Source of the DNA: Parvularcula sp039198765
Lineage (GTDB): Bacteria > Pseudomonadota > Alphaproteobacteria > Caulobacterales > Parvularculaceae
NCBI GenBank assembly: GCA_039198765.1
Contig: JBCCTF010000050.1
Location: 1-23,624, forward strand
Direction of reading: 5' to 3'
Length of the DNA stretch: 23,624 nt
This document shows positions 8,181-16,128 of the stretch, one piece after another. Under the pieces are notes generated by a model. The model ran no database searches, had not been told where the DNA came from, and worked only from the letters and a program-made list of their open reading frames with translations. Made by a program: the position numbers and the translations under genes. Each line of letters starts with the position of its first letter. Position 1 is the first letter of the stretch.

Positions 8181-8272
8181 GCACAATCAAGTGGACTGCG
8201 TTGGAACCCGCGTCGCTGAGAAGGCGCACCTTCGCCCATTCATCAGCCCATCGTTGAGAGTTTTGAACGTGG

Positions 8273-8731
8273 TCAGGGGGCACGCAGCATCGTTTTGATG
8301 ATCTCAAGCAGCTGGGCACGGGCCTCCGGTTCAACGTCGACGAGCAATCCTCCCACGACATCAGTGACGGCTCCGCGGAACCCGGCAACAAGGGTCCGCC
8401 CCTCGGCCGTCAGCTGGAGAAGGGAAACTCGGCCATCCGTCGCGCTCGGCGTTCGCACCACAAGGCCCTTGCGCTCCAGCGTTTGCAGAAAGCGCGTGAT
8501 CTGGCCTTTGTCGCGCGCAACAAGCCTCGCGACGGCCTGCACGGACACGGGTTCGTTCTCTTCGATCGTCATGAGAACCATGCCGCCCAAGGGACCAACC
8601 TTCGGCGCATCAACCTCCGATGCCTTGGGGTGAAGATCGCGGTGCATACGCCGCATCAGCTGGTCGAGGTGCAGGGCGAGAGTGGCGTGGTCGCTCAGTT
8701 GCTGTTCCTTTTTGTTGACTCTATCAACCAT
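8273..8731 (-). CDS. MarR family transcriptional regulator
   Basis: A 152-residue winged-helix DNA-binding protein. The helix-turn-helix region runs around SVQAVARLVARDKGQITRFLQTLERKGLV (residues about 62-90), followed by the wing RTPSATDGRVSLLQLTAEG, which has the family's DxR turn. Flanking helices form the dimerization domain. MarR proteins are usually ligand-responsive repressors of adjacent genes. This one is divergent from a small membrane protein gene 58 bases away, its likely target. The ATG at 8731 gives the usual length; an in-frame ATG at 8791 would overlap the divergent gene. Confidence 0.9.
   Translation of the reverse strand: MVDRVNKKEQQLSDHATLALHLDQLMRRMHRDLHPKASEVDAPKVGPLGGMVLMTIEENEPVSVQAVARLVARDKGQITRFLQTLERKGLVVRTPSATDGRVSLLQLTAEGRTLVAGFRGAVTDVVGGLLVDVEPEARAQLLEIIKTMLRAP
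8714..8728. promoter_or_regulatory. Inverted repeat, candidate MarR operator
   Basis: A perfect inverted repeat GTTGA-N5-TCAAC covers codons 2-6 of the MarR gene, next to the MarR/membrane-protein divergent region. Its size and place suit autoregulation by a MarR dimer, but the half-sites are short. No clear promoter boxes are visible to anchor it. Confidence 0.3.
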
Positions 8732-8789
8732 TTTCGTGATGCAAGCGTCAGCGCCATTCCCGGCCCGCAAAACCCTGGAGCGACGATTC

Positions 8790-9242
8790 ATGACTGCAAA
8801 TCATCGACTTGCCCTTCGTATCGCATCGGTTCTTTGGGTCATCTGGGGTCTGGTCCACGTCCTCGCCGGTGTCCTTGTCATTCCTGTTGATGCCGCCAGC
8901 GGGTTTCAGGCGATCGCCGATGCTGTTGATCCGGCGGAGATAGAGCACGATTACCATCCAGCCGTCGCCGGTATTCTGAAGCAGCACGCATGGAACTTGG
9001 CGTGGGGCGGCTCGGCGACCATCGTCGGCGCGTTTTTCATCTGGCGCGGAAACACGACATCGATCTGGGTGACGGCAATGGTCGGCGGGCTCTTAGACGT
9101 TGGCTACTTTGTGTTTTTGGACATTCCAGGCTTCGTCCACTTCGTCCCAGGCACCCTGATGACCATCGTCTCCTCGTCCGCAATCCTCCTCAGCTTCTGG
9201 GTCTGGTGGACGACTTCAGGCTTGAGAAAAAACTCCTCCTAA
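8790..9242 (+). CDS. Small four-TM membrane protein next to MarR
   Basis: A 150-residue protein with four hydrophobic segments, at about residues 8-28, 66-84, 90-110 and 114-136. A soluble loop between the first and second contains the motif YHPAVAGILKQHAWNLAWGG. I do not recognise a named family. Similar small integral membrane proteins are found beside MarR regulators. The ATG at 8790 has GGAG nine bases upstream, which decides the start over an in-frame ATG at 8682 inside the MarR gene. The divergent arrangement suggests control by the neighbouring regulator. Function unknown. Confidence 0.75.
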   Translation: MTANHRLALRIASVLWVIWGLVHVLAGVLVIPVDAASGFQAIADAVDPAEIEHDYHPAVAGILKQHAWNLAWGGSATIVGAFFIWRGNTTSIWVTAMVGGLLDVGYFVFLDIPGFVHFVPGTLMTIVSSSAILLSFWVWWTTSGLRKNSS

Positions 9243-9338
9243 CCGCGACGAGCAGATCACGAAGCTTGCCGCGGGGCCAACGGCTGATAGTCTTCGCCGG
9301 TCAGTAGATCGCTCTGCGATCCGTCGGATGATGCTCCC

Positions 9339-10481
9339 GTGAAGCAACGAAAAGAACCACCAACTGCAGATGTCCTCAAAGCCATGGCCGCATGGCGGTA
9401 CCCGATGTTTGGCAAGGCCAACCCGGAAGACATGACGAACGAGGCTTGGGTTTGGATCGTGCGCAATAACGTCACGGCGCACCGGGTGGATCGCCTTTTA
9501 GACCTCCTCGACACCCGCACCCGAAAACCACTGTGGTGGCTCGAAGAAACGCACCAACCGATAAGGCCGCTTGATCGCCCGGCATGGACGTTCGACCGAA
9601 TGATCAACTCCGTCACGGAACTCGACGACGGCACGAAAATCAGTATCGGTGGCTGCCATGAGGATTTCTACGACGCCGACTTTTACATCTACAACGATGT
9701 GGTTGTGGAGCGGCCTGACGGAAGTGTCGAAATCTATGGCTACCCGCGCGATGTCTTTCCGCCCACGGATCAACATACAGCAGTGCCGGTTGATGAGGCG
9801 ATCTACATCATCGGCAACGGTGCATTCGGGGCACCGCGCGATGAGATCCCTGTCTATCGCTTGAATCTGCGGGATTTCTCGATCCAACACATCAAAACAG
9901 CTGGCGAAAAACCGACGGAGCTTACGAGAGCGGAAGGCCGTCTCAGCGACGATGGACTGCAGATCATCATGGAAGGCGGAGACTACGCGCATCCTGAATG
10001 GTCGAGTACGGAGAATATCGACAGCTGGGCACTCGATCTCGCCACACTGACTTGGCATCGGCTCACGCGAAAACCTTGGAAACGCTTCGTCGTCTTCCGA
10101 GATCCCTGGAGCCGCAATCGGCTCTCCTATTTCGACACCGTTTTTCGCGCGCGCCGCTCCGAGAGGTGGTCTACGTACGATCGGAAGAAGGAGGCCCGTC
10201 TTTTAGACGCGGGCTGTGTGCTCGATGAAGAGCTTTTTCGGTCGCGGTATCTGCCACCCATTGAACATGAGGCCCTTGAAACCAAGACAGGTTTTCGCGC
10301 CTCGCAGAGGATCCGCGTCCAAGACATCGACGTTCGGTACCAACAACACGATGACGGAATCTACCTGACGATCGAGGGCATTCTCTCGCCCGATGTCATC
10401 GAAACTCTGCTCACCGATGTGATGGAAAAACTCAGCAAACTCGAAAACTGCGCCTACACCTATAAAAACATCGACCGTTGA
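9339..10481 (+). CDS. Kelch-like hypothetical protein
   Basis: A 380-residue protein without a signal peptide or membrane segment, so probably cytoplasmic. The central half has short strand-rich blocks: WTFDRMINSVTELDDG, then CHEDFYDADFYIYNDVVVE, then HTAVPVDEAIYIIGNGAFG, then VYRLNLRDFSI. Their spacing and GxxY/W content recall Kelch beta-propeller blades. I infer a partial propeller rather than recognise a defined family. It begins with GTG at 9339; the only upstream ribosome-like element is a weak GGA. An ATG at 9384 is an alternative. No neighbour hints at its role. The 96 bases before it contain only an unassigned inverted repeat (9307-9321). Confidence 0.65.
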   Translation: MKQRKEPPTADVLKAMAAWRYPMFGKANPEDMTNEAWVWIVRNNVTAHRVDRLLDLLDTRTRKPLWWLEETHQPIRPLDRPAWTFDRMINSVTELDDGTKISIGGCHEDFYDADFYIYNDVVVERPDGSVEIYGYPRDVFPPTDQHTAVPVDEAIYIIGNGAFGAPRDEIPVYRLNLRDFSIQHIKTAGEKPTELTRAEGRLSDDGLQIIMEGGDYAHPEWSSTENIDSWALDLATLTWHRLTRKPWKRFVVFRDPWSRNRLSYFDTVFRARRSERWSTYDRKKEARLLDAGCVLDEELFRSRYLPPIEHEALETKTGFRASQRIRVQDIDVRYQQHDDGIYLTIEGILSPDVIETLLTDVMEKLSKLENCAYTYKNIDR

Positions 10482-10707
10482 CCGGCTCGATCATGCTTTC
10501 CCGGGCGGAAACCGTGCCGCTGAGAAGCCCCTCCTCTGCCCAAGTGTCGCCCCATTGTTGGGTCAGTGTCGGTGTCAGGCCAGGCGCGGGGGTTGCCTTC
10601 GGAACATCTCGCCCCCCAGCCCCCCGAGGGTCCCCATGCCTGGCCGGCTTTTCCTAGATGCCAGCTCCGCCTATCCTGCACCTCACGCAGGGAGGCGGAG
10701 TTTGGTT
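10482..10707. other. Intergenic stretch before COQ4
   Basis: I see no ORF with a ribosome site, no terminator with a T-tract and no convincing promoter here. It is GC-rich with C runs, and an inverted pair GCCAGGC (10579-10585) / GCCTGGC (10638-10644) is too far apart to call a hairpin. A promoter for the COQ4-AEC unit is presumably here but not identifiable by eye. Confidence 0.4.
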
Positions 10708-11505
10708 ATGGCAGAGATTGTGATGGGTGGGCTTCCCTTTTGCTCTGATAATCGGCCCACGCGCCGCCGCCGCCCGCTTGAGGCGATCAAGCACTTCCGT
10801 TTGCTGGTCCAGGATAAGGAGAGCACGGAACACGTGTTCAACATCATCGATGCCTTGTCGGGTCACCACATGCGCCAGCTGCTGCGCAAATCCCTGGAGA
10901 CGGAGGAAGGCCGACGCGCCGCGGAGCTGCACCAAAGCCTGATCCCGTATCTTGATGACCACGAGCACCTGGCGACCTTGCCAGAGGGATCACTCGGGCG
11001 CGCTTATCTCAGCTTCATGACCCGCGAGGGACTGACGGCAGCGGGGCTTGAAGCGGAGCAACGCAAATTCAAGCCTGAGACCTATGACGACCTGATCCAG
11101 TGGTGGACCGACCGCGCGCGGGATGTCCACGACCTGATCCACGTGCTGACCGGCTACAGCCGCGGGGCGCTCGGTGAGCTCAGCAACCTCGCCTGGACCT
11201 ATGGCATGGGACGCGGCGGCTTAGGCGACATCTTCATCGCAGTGATGGGCGCGATCGAGATGAAGCGCTGGTTCCCGAGGGAGCCTCTTTTCCGCGTGCT
11301 CTACGAGGGCTGGCAAAACGGCCGGAAGGCCAAGCTGCTCTACATACAAGACATCGAGGAGCTGTTTCAGCGCCCCCTGACCGACGTGCAGGCGCTGCTG
11401 AACATCCGCCCAGCACCGCTTTACGAAGCAACCTCTGCGCGGATTATGGCGCACGAGGCTGCCGATGTTCCTGGGGTCCCTTACAGCCCGGTTGCCAACG
11501 GCTAA
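10708..11505 (+). CDS. coq4: COQ4 family ubiquinone biosynthesis protein
   Basis: A 265-residue homologue of COQ4. The family's metal-binding signature HDxxH-x11-E is complete: His141-Asp142, His145 and Glu157 in HDLIHVLTGYSRGALGE. COQ4 organizes ubiquinone synthesis in mitochondria and has been assigned a role in C1 modification (oxidative decarboxylation) of the quinone ring. In bacteria it occurs mainly in alphaproteobacteria. The N-terminal helical region (about 25-130) and the C-terminal LYxGWxxGRxAKLLY block also fit. The ATG at 10708 is preceded by GGAGGCGGAG ending seven bases upstream, which rules out the longer ORF starting at 10555. The AEC transporter gene follows 21 bases later, probably in the same transcript. 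Confidence 0.9.
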   Translation: MAEIVMGGLPFCSDNRPTRRRRPLEAIKHFRLLVQDKESTEHVFNIIDALSGHHMRQLLRKSLETEEGRRAAELHQSLIPYLDDHEHLATLPEGSLGRAYLSFMTREGLTAAGLEAEQRKFKPETYDDLIQWWTDRARDVHDLIHVLTGYSRGALGELSNLAWTYGMGRGGLGDIFIAVMGAIEMKRWFPREPLFRVLYEGWQNGRKAKLLYIQDIEELFQRPLTDVQALLNIRPAPLYEATSARIMAHEAADVPGVPYSPVANG

Positions 11506-11526
11506 GACCTCGCCCAGAGGCGGCGG

Positions 11527-12480
11527 ATGGCGCTGGGCACCCTTCTCATCCCCCTCTTTGCGACGATCTTCCTGGGCGCTGGCGCCCGGGCCCTGAAGCT
11601 GTTCGATGCTGAAGACGCGCGGCGCATGTCGCGGTTCGTCTTCATGGTCGCGATGCCGTTTGCAGGCTTCAATTTCATGCGGGAGCAACCAATCGCTGCG
11701 GACATTTTCGCGGGGTTGGCGGCTGGCTATTTGCTGGGGCTCATCTTCGCCTCGGTCTCCGCTTTCGTGATCGCTCGGGCACTTTTGGGGTTGTCGGTCA
11801 GAGAAGCTGGGGCAGCGGTGTTCGCGACGACCTGCGGCAACGCCATCTTCCTCGGCATCCCGATCGCCACGTCGATTGAAGGGTGGGCCTCACCGTTCCT
11901 CATCCTCGTCCTGTTTGAAGGAACCTGTGTCTTCGCCCTCGCCACCGCGCTGATGACCTGGCCGGAGACGGGCGAAAGCGGGCGCTCAGGCTTCCGAACG
12001 ATTGTCCGCACAACGCGGCAGGCCGCTATAAAGGCAGCAACCAATCCAATTGTGATTGGCGCGCTTCTCGGCATCGCCGCTGCGCTGGTCGAGCTTCAGG
12101 TTCCCGAACCCATCGCCCAGGCGCTGGGCTTCACGGCGCGGACCGCTGGGCCGATGGGGCTGTTCATTCTCGGACTCAGCGCTGCCGATTTGGTGCTGCG
12201 GCGTCAGGTGACCGAAATGAAGGGGGCTGCCCTGCTCCTACCGATCAAACTCTTCCTTTTCCCAGCCGTCACCGCAGGGTTCGTCTGGCTGTTCACCAGC
12301 GATGCAACCGCCACGATGGTTGCAGCACTGTTCACAGGCCTACCCCCAGCCGTGGCCTCAATCGTCCTGGCGAATGTTTATCGGCAGTGGATTAGCGGCG
12401 TCTCAGCGCTGGTCACGGTCGGCACCCTACTCGGCCTCGTGACTCTCGCCACTTTCCTGGTTCTCACTGTGCCATCTTGA
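11527..12480 (+). CDS. AEC (auxin efflux carrier) family transporter
   Basis: A 317-residue integral inner-membrane protein with about ten hydrophobic segments in two halves separated by a polar loop near residues 140-165. The motifs TTCGNAIFLGIPIA in the first half and GLPPAVASIVLANVY in the second, and the NP motif in ATNPIVIGALLGI, are typical of bacterial AEC permeases of the malonate/malate-carrier type. Substrate unknown. It starts 21 bases after the COQ4 stop with AGAGGCGG just upstream, so it is probably co-expressed. No terminator follows. Confidence 0.9.
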   Translation: MALGTLLIPLFATIFLGAGARALKLFDAEDARRMSRFVFMVAMPFAGFNFMREQPIAADIFAGLAAGYLLGLIFASVSAFVIARALLGLSVREAGAAVFATTCGNAIFLGIPIATSIEGWASPFLILVLFEGTCVFALATALMTWPETGESGRSGFRTIVRTTRQAAIKAATNPIVIGALLGIAAALVELQVPEPIAQALGFTARTAGPMGLFILGLSAADLVLRRQVTEMKGAALLLPIKLFLFPAVTAGFVWLFTSDATATMVAALFTGLPPAVASIVLANVYRQWISGVSALVTVGTLLGLVTLATFLVLTVPS

Positions 12481-12544
12481 TCGTTGCGCTGCAGTGCACA
12501 CAGGCGCATGGTGCGACACCCGTGGCAGGACCGGAGCGCAAGGC

Positions 12545-13423
12545 ATGGCAGAAATCAGGACGATCGGCGTCATCGGCGCAGGTCAAATGGGCGCTGGGAT
12601 CGCCCACGTGTTCGCCCTCGCTGGCTACGAAGTCCTGTTGCATGACGTGAACGAGTCGGCCATCCACTCGGCTCGCGAGACCATCACCGCGAACCTCGGC
12701 CGCCAGGTGATCAAAGGCGTGATCGCCGATGACGAAGCCGCCGCAGCCCACGCGCGGATCGAACCGGCTCGCGCGATGGACGACCTCGCCACCGCCGATC
12801 TTGTGATCGAAGCGGCCACCGAGAATGAAGAGCTCAAGAAGACAATCTTCCGTTCGCTGAGCGAAGTGCTGCAGCCCAGCGCGATCATCGCCACGAACAC
12901 GTCCTCGATTTCAATTACCAAGCTCGCCGCCGTCACGGACCGACCCGATCGTTTCATCGGCCTCCACTTTATGAACCCCGTACCGGTGATGAAGCTGGTG
13001 GAGATCATCCGCGGCATCGCGACGAGCCAGGAGACCTTCGCCACCGCCGAGATGCTGGTCGAGAAACTCGGCAAGACGATGGCGGTCAGCGAGGACTTCC
13101 CCGCCTTCATCGTCAATCGCCTGCTGATGCCGATGATCAATGAAGCGATCTTCGCGCTCTACGAGGGCGTGGGCACCGTTGAGGCGATCGATACAGGGAT
13201 GAAGCTCGGCGCGAACCATCCGATGGGACCTCTTGCGCTTGCCGATTTCATCGGTCTCGATACCTGCCTGTCGATCATGCAGGTCCTTTATGAGGGTCTC
13301 GCCGACAGCAAATACCGGCCCTGCCCGCTTCTCGTGAAGTATGTGGAGGCAGGCTGGCTGGGCAAAAAGACCGGCCGCGGTTTCTACGATTACAAAGGTG
13401 ACGTTCCTGTCCCCACCCGTTGA
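12545..13423 (+). CDS. 3-hydroxybutyryl-CoA dehydrogenase
   Basis: A 292-residue NAD-dependent dehydrogenase that interconverts 3-hydroxyacyl-CoA and acetoacetyl-CoA-type substrates in fatty-acid or polyhydroxybutyrate metabolism. It has the Rossmann motif GAGQMGAGIA (11-20), acidic Asp34 for NAD ribose, and the catalytic set Ser120 (NTSS), His141 (GLHFMNP), Glu153 and Asn191 (VNR). The spacing is identical to clostridial Hbd (Ser117/His138/Asn188). The C-terminal motifs NHPMGPLALADFIGLD and KTGRGFYDY are complete. ATG at 12545 follows GGAG by eight bases. This is the single-function Hbd/PaaH type, without an enoyl-CoA hydratase domain. Confidence 0.93.
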   Translation: MAEIRTIGVIGAGQMGAGIAHVFALAGYEVLLHDVNESAIHSARETITANLGRQVIKGVIADDEAAAAHARIEPARAMDDLATADLVIEAATENEELKKTIFRSLSEVLQPSAIIATNTSSISITKLAAVTDRPDRFIGLHFMNPVPVMKLVEIIRGIATSQETFATAEMLVEKLGKTMAVSEDFPAFIVNRLLMPMINEAIFALYEGVGTVEAIDTGMKLGANHPMGPLALADFIGLDTCLSIMQVLYEGLADSKYRPCPLLVKYVEAGWLGKKTGRGFYDYKGDVPVPTR

Positions 13424-13492
13424 TCCCTGACGCAGTTTCGTCACACAGTTCGGCTAAACGCCGCCGACAGAGTTCGAAGAGAGAGCACGGAC

Positions 13493-15514
13493 ATGCGCCG
13501 CTTTATCCTGCCCGCCATCCTCCTTGCCGCCGCTGCCTGCGAGACGACTGAGGCGCCTTCGGGCGTGACGCCGCCTTTGGTGGCCGCGGAGCAAAGTGCT
13601 CCGTTTGCTGATTATCGTGGGCGACCTGAGATCATCCGCGGCGATGGCGGCGGGACAGAGGCCAAGGGCATTGTCTTCGAAGACCTCAATCAGAACGGCC
13701 GCCGCGATGCGGGGGAGCCTGGCGTCGAAGGCGTCAAAGTCTCCAACGGTCGCGAAGTCGTCCTGACACAGAGCGATGGCAGCTATACCCTGCCCGCGCG
13801 CCCCGATATGGCAGTGATGGTGATCCAGCCGTCAGGCTATCAGGTGCCCCACAATGCCGATTGGGTGCCGCAGTTTGCCTACCAGCATAAGCCGCAAGGC
13901 TCGCCCAAGCCCCTGCGCTTCGGCGGTCTGCCCGCCACAGGGCCGCTACCCGAAGCCATCAACTTCCCGCTGATCAAATCGTCCGTAGGCGATGATTTCA
14001 CCTGCGCCATTCTTGGCGATACCCAAACCTACGCGAACCAAGAGGTCAGCTACTTCCGCGACAGCACTGTCGACGACATCCTCGACCGCGGGACCGACGC
14101 GCGGCCTGAATGCATCGTCGCTGTGGGCGATGTCATGGGCGATGATCTGGGGTTGATCCCGCGGATGGCCGAAGTCCTGTCCGTGCTGGAGGCGCCGCAA
14201 TGGTGGGTGCACGGCAACCACGATTATGATTGGGATGCGGATTATGACGAGGACAGCGCCGACAGCTGGCGCCGCCTTTACGGGCCGAACTACTACGCCT
14301 TCGAGATTGGCGATGCGCTGTTCATCTCCCTCGATAACGTCGTTTATCCGTGTACCTGTGAAGACGCTCAAAAGCCGGGCCACGACTATTGCGTGACGGC
14401 AGAGAACAAGCGGTACAACGGGCGGATCACGGACGATCAGATGGCGTTCGTCAAAAACCTCCTTGCCCTGACGAATGAAGGCAAGCTGCTGGTCTTTGCC
14501 CACCACATCCCGTTCGTCACCTTCTACGACAACACATCACCAATCCACCAAACCGACAATGTGACCGAGCTCTACGCCCTCATCGGCGACCGCCCTGCCG
14601 TCTCACTGTCAGGGCACACCCACACGACTGAGGTCTTCGAGGAAGGCGACAGCATCGCAGGCTGGGAGGAAGCCGTTGGCGTGAAAGCGCTGCCGTTCCC
14701 GCACATCATCGCCGGCGCAGGTTCAGGCGCGTGGTACCAAGGTGATTTCGGCACCGACGGTACGCCAATGGCCCTACAGCGCATGGGTGCGCCGAAGGGC
14801 TATTTGAACCTCGATATTCAGGGCGCTGATTTTCAGGAGAGCTACCTTGGCGCAAATGTCGGCCGTGAACGGACGATGTGGCTGTCGGTCAACACGCCGA
14901 TCTTCCGCAGCTGGTTCCGCCAGATCGTCGATTGGAGCAGCCAGGACCGACGGGCGCGTGATCCGATTCCGCCGCTGTCCATCAACGACTTGCCCGACGT
15001 GAAAATCCTGACGCCGCGCGACCTTGAGCGGGGCAGCTATCTCACTGCCAATATCTGGGCAGGTTCAACATCGACCACGGCGACCATGACCGTCGGTGGA
15101 CAGACGATCCCTATGCGGAGGACCCAAGCCGCTGTCGGTGAAGAGCCGCGCGTCGGTGCAGATTATGCTGACCCATTTGCAGCCCAGCGGCAGCTGTCCG
15201 TGTCACGATACGCACTTGAGAGCCGGTCCGGTATGGCGCGGAACCAAGGCACCGAGTTCTTCAAAGGCTCCGCCATACCGCCCTCACCGCCCCAACCGCA
15301 GGGATCGATCGCGGATCGCAACATCCACCTCTGGAAGGTGCGCCTGCCTGATACGCTGACCATAGGCGCCCACGTCGTCACCGTTCGTGTGACCGACCGC
15401 CATGGCCGCGAGAGCGAGGACACCATGGTCATCGAGGTTCGTGACCGGGTTCCGCCCGCGCGGTTCCGCAAGGACGTCTGGGATGCCTTCGACAACGGCG
15501 CACCTGTCCGCTGA
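13493..15514 (+). CDS. Calcineurin-like metallophosphoesterase lipoprotein
   Basis: A 673-residue predicted lipoprotein: a short signal sequence with Ala-rich lipobox (AAAC, Cys16). Residues about 56-105 look like a SdrD-B/Cna-B-type beta domain with a calcium-loop-like DLNQNGRRDAGEPG. The catalytic domain contains the metallophosphoesterase set GDTQ (Asp176), GDVMGDD (Asp213), GNHD (241-244), HH (337-338) and GHTH (374-377). The C-terminal third (about 450-673) is a beta-rich domain ending in TVRVTDRHGRESEDTMVIEV. This matches the three-part MetallophosN-Metallophos-MetallophosC architecture. It probably acts on phosphate esters in the periplasm; the substrate is not predictable. GAGAGAG lies before the ATG. 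Confidence 0.88.
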   Translation: MRRFILPAILLAAAACETTEAPSGVTPPLVAAEQSAPFADYRGRPEIIRGDGGGTEAKGIVFEDLNQNGRRDAGEPGVEGVKVSNGREVVLTQSDGSYTLPARPDMAVMVIQPSGYQVPHNADWVPQFAYQHKPQGSPKPLRFGGLPATGPLPEAINFPLIKSSVGDDFTCAILGDTQTYANQEVSYFRDSTVDDILDRGTDARPECIVAVGDVMGDDLGLIPRMAEVLSVLEAPQWWVHGNHDYDWDADYDEDSADSWRRLYGPNYYAFEIGDALFISLDNVVYPCTCEDAQKPGHDYCVTAENKRYNGRITDDQMAFVKNLLALTNEGKLLVFAHHIPFVTFYDNTSPIHQTDNVTELYALIGDRPAVSLSGHTHTTEVFEEGDSIAGWEEAVGVKALPFPHIIAGAGSGAWYQGDFGTDGTPMALQRMGAPKGYLNLDIQGADFQESYLGANVGRERTMWLSVNTPIFRSWFRQIVDWSSQDRRARDPIPPLSINDLPDVKILTPRDLERGSYLTANIWAGSTSTTATMTVGGQTIPMRRTQAAVGEEPRVGADYADPFAAQRQLSVSRYALESRSGMARNQGTEFFKGSAIPPSPPQPQGSIADRNIHLWKVRLPDTLTIGAHVVTVRVTDRHGRESEDTMVIEVRDRVPPARFRKDVWDAFDNGAPVR

Positions 15515-15519
15515 GGTGA

Positions 15520-15557
15520 CGGGAGCGCGCTGAACGGCTAGCGTCCTCCCGAAGGAG
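15520..15557 (+). promoter_or_regulatory. Overlapping hairpins around a ribosome binding site
   Basis: CGGGAG (15520-15525) can pair with CTCCCG (15546-15551), with an inner CGCT/AGCG pairing. Alternatively CTCC (15546-15549) can pair with the Shine-Dalgarno GGAG (15554-15557) across a CGAA loop. The two pairings exclude each other. The function as a switch is inference only. Confidence 0.25.
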
Positions 15558-15564
15558 CGCGGCG

Positions 15565-16128
15565 ATGGATATCTTGCAAAGCGGAATGGGCATCCTCGGC
15601 CAAGCGCTCGGCGTGCTGAGTGGCCTTCTCGGCTTCCTCGGGGTGACAGGCATCGTCCTATTCGTGCTGTCGCTGATCCTGCTCGGCCTTCTCGGCGCCT
15701 TCTCGCCTCTCCCGAAGATCGTGAACTACATAGCGGTGGTGGGGCTTCTCACCGGACTGACGCTGTTCGGCATCGAAGGCTTTGGCGATTTGCCGTCCCG
15801 GGCTGAGGCCATCCGCGGGTATCTCATCGTGATGCTCGCGCCCGTCGTGGCTGTCTTCGGTCTAAAATGGGCCTTCGGGGCCATCTTCCGCGGCCGCTCG
15901 GAAACCGATCAGCTCAAGGAAGCGATCACAGAGCTCACCGAGCAAGTGGCCGCCCTTCGCCGCGACCGACAAGGCGAGCGGCTCGACGCACGTGCTGCAG
16001 ACCTGGAAGTCACAGCGCAAGAGCCGCGCCGTCTTCTCCCGCTGCCCCGGCTGCTCGGAAACGCCAGGATTGATGTTGAAGAAGAGCGGGTCGCCGCTTC
16101 CGAAAAGGAATCAGGGGGCGGGCGTTGA
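15565..16128 (+). CDS. Membrane protein with C-terminal coiled coil, function unknown
   Basis: A 187-residue protein. There are long hydrophobic stretches at residues about 10-45 (one or two helices), 52-70 and 86-107, then a polar tail whose 113-135 region (heptad-like LKEAITELTEQVAALRRD) should form a coiled coil. I recognise no named family. A strong GAAGGAG seven bases before ATG 15565 supports translation. It sits 50 bases after the phosphoesterase gene on the same strand and may be co-transcribed. Its last 18 bases overlap the 3' end of the convergent lipoprotein gene. Confidence 0.75.
   Translation: MDILQSGMGILGQALGVLSGLLGFLGVTGIVLFVLSLILLGLLGAFSPLPKIVNYIAVVGLLTGLTLFGIEGFGDLPSRAEAIRGYLIVMLAPVVAVFGLKWAFGAIFRGRSETDQLKEAITELTEQVAALRRDRQGERLDARAADLEVTAQEPRRLLPLPRLLGNARIDVEEERVAASEKESGGGR

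Noticed and set aside
8220..8233. Hairpin GAAGG-CGCA-CCTTC between the convergent M61-like and MarR genes
   Set aside because: Only five base pairs and no T-run on either strand, so not convincing as an intrinsic terminator.
9307..9321. Inverted repeat GATCGC-TCT-GCGATC before the Kelch-like gene
   Set aside because: No T-tract follows and it is not placed at identifiable promoter boxes. Such GATC-rich repeats are expected by chance in this composition.
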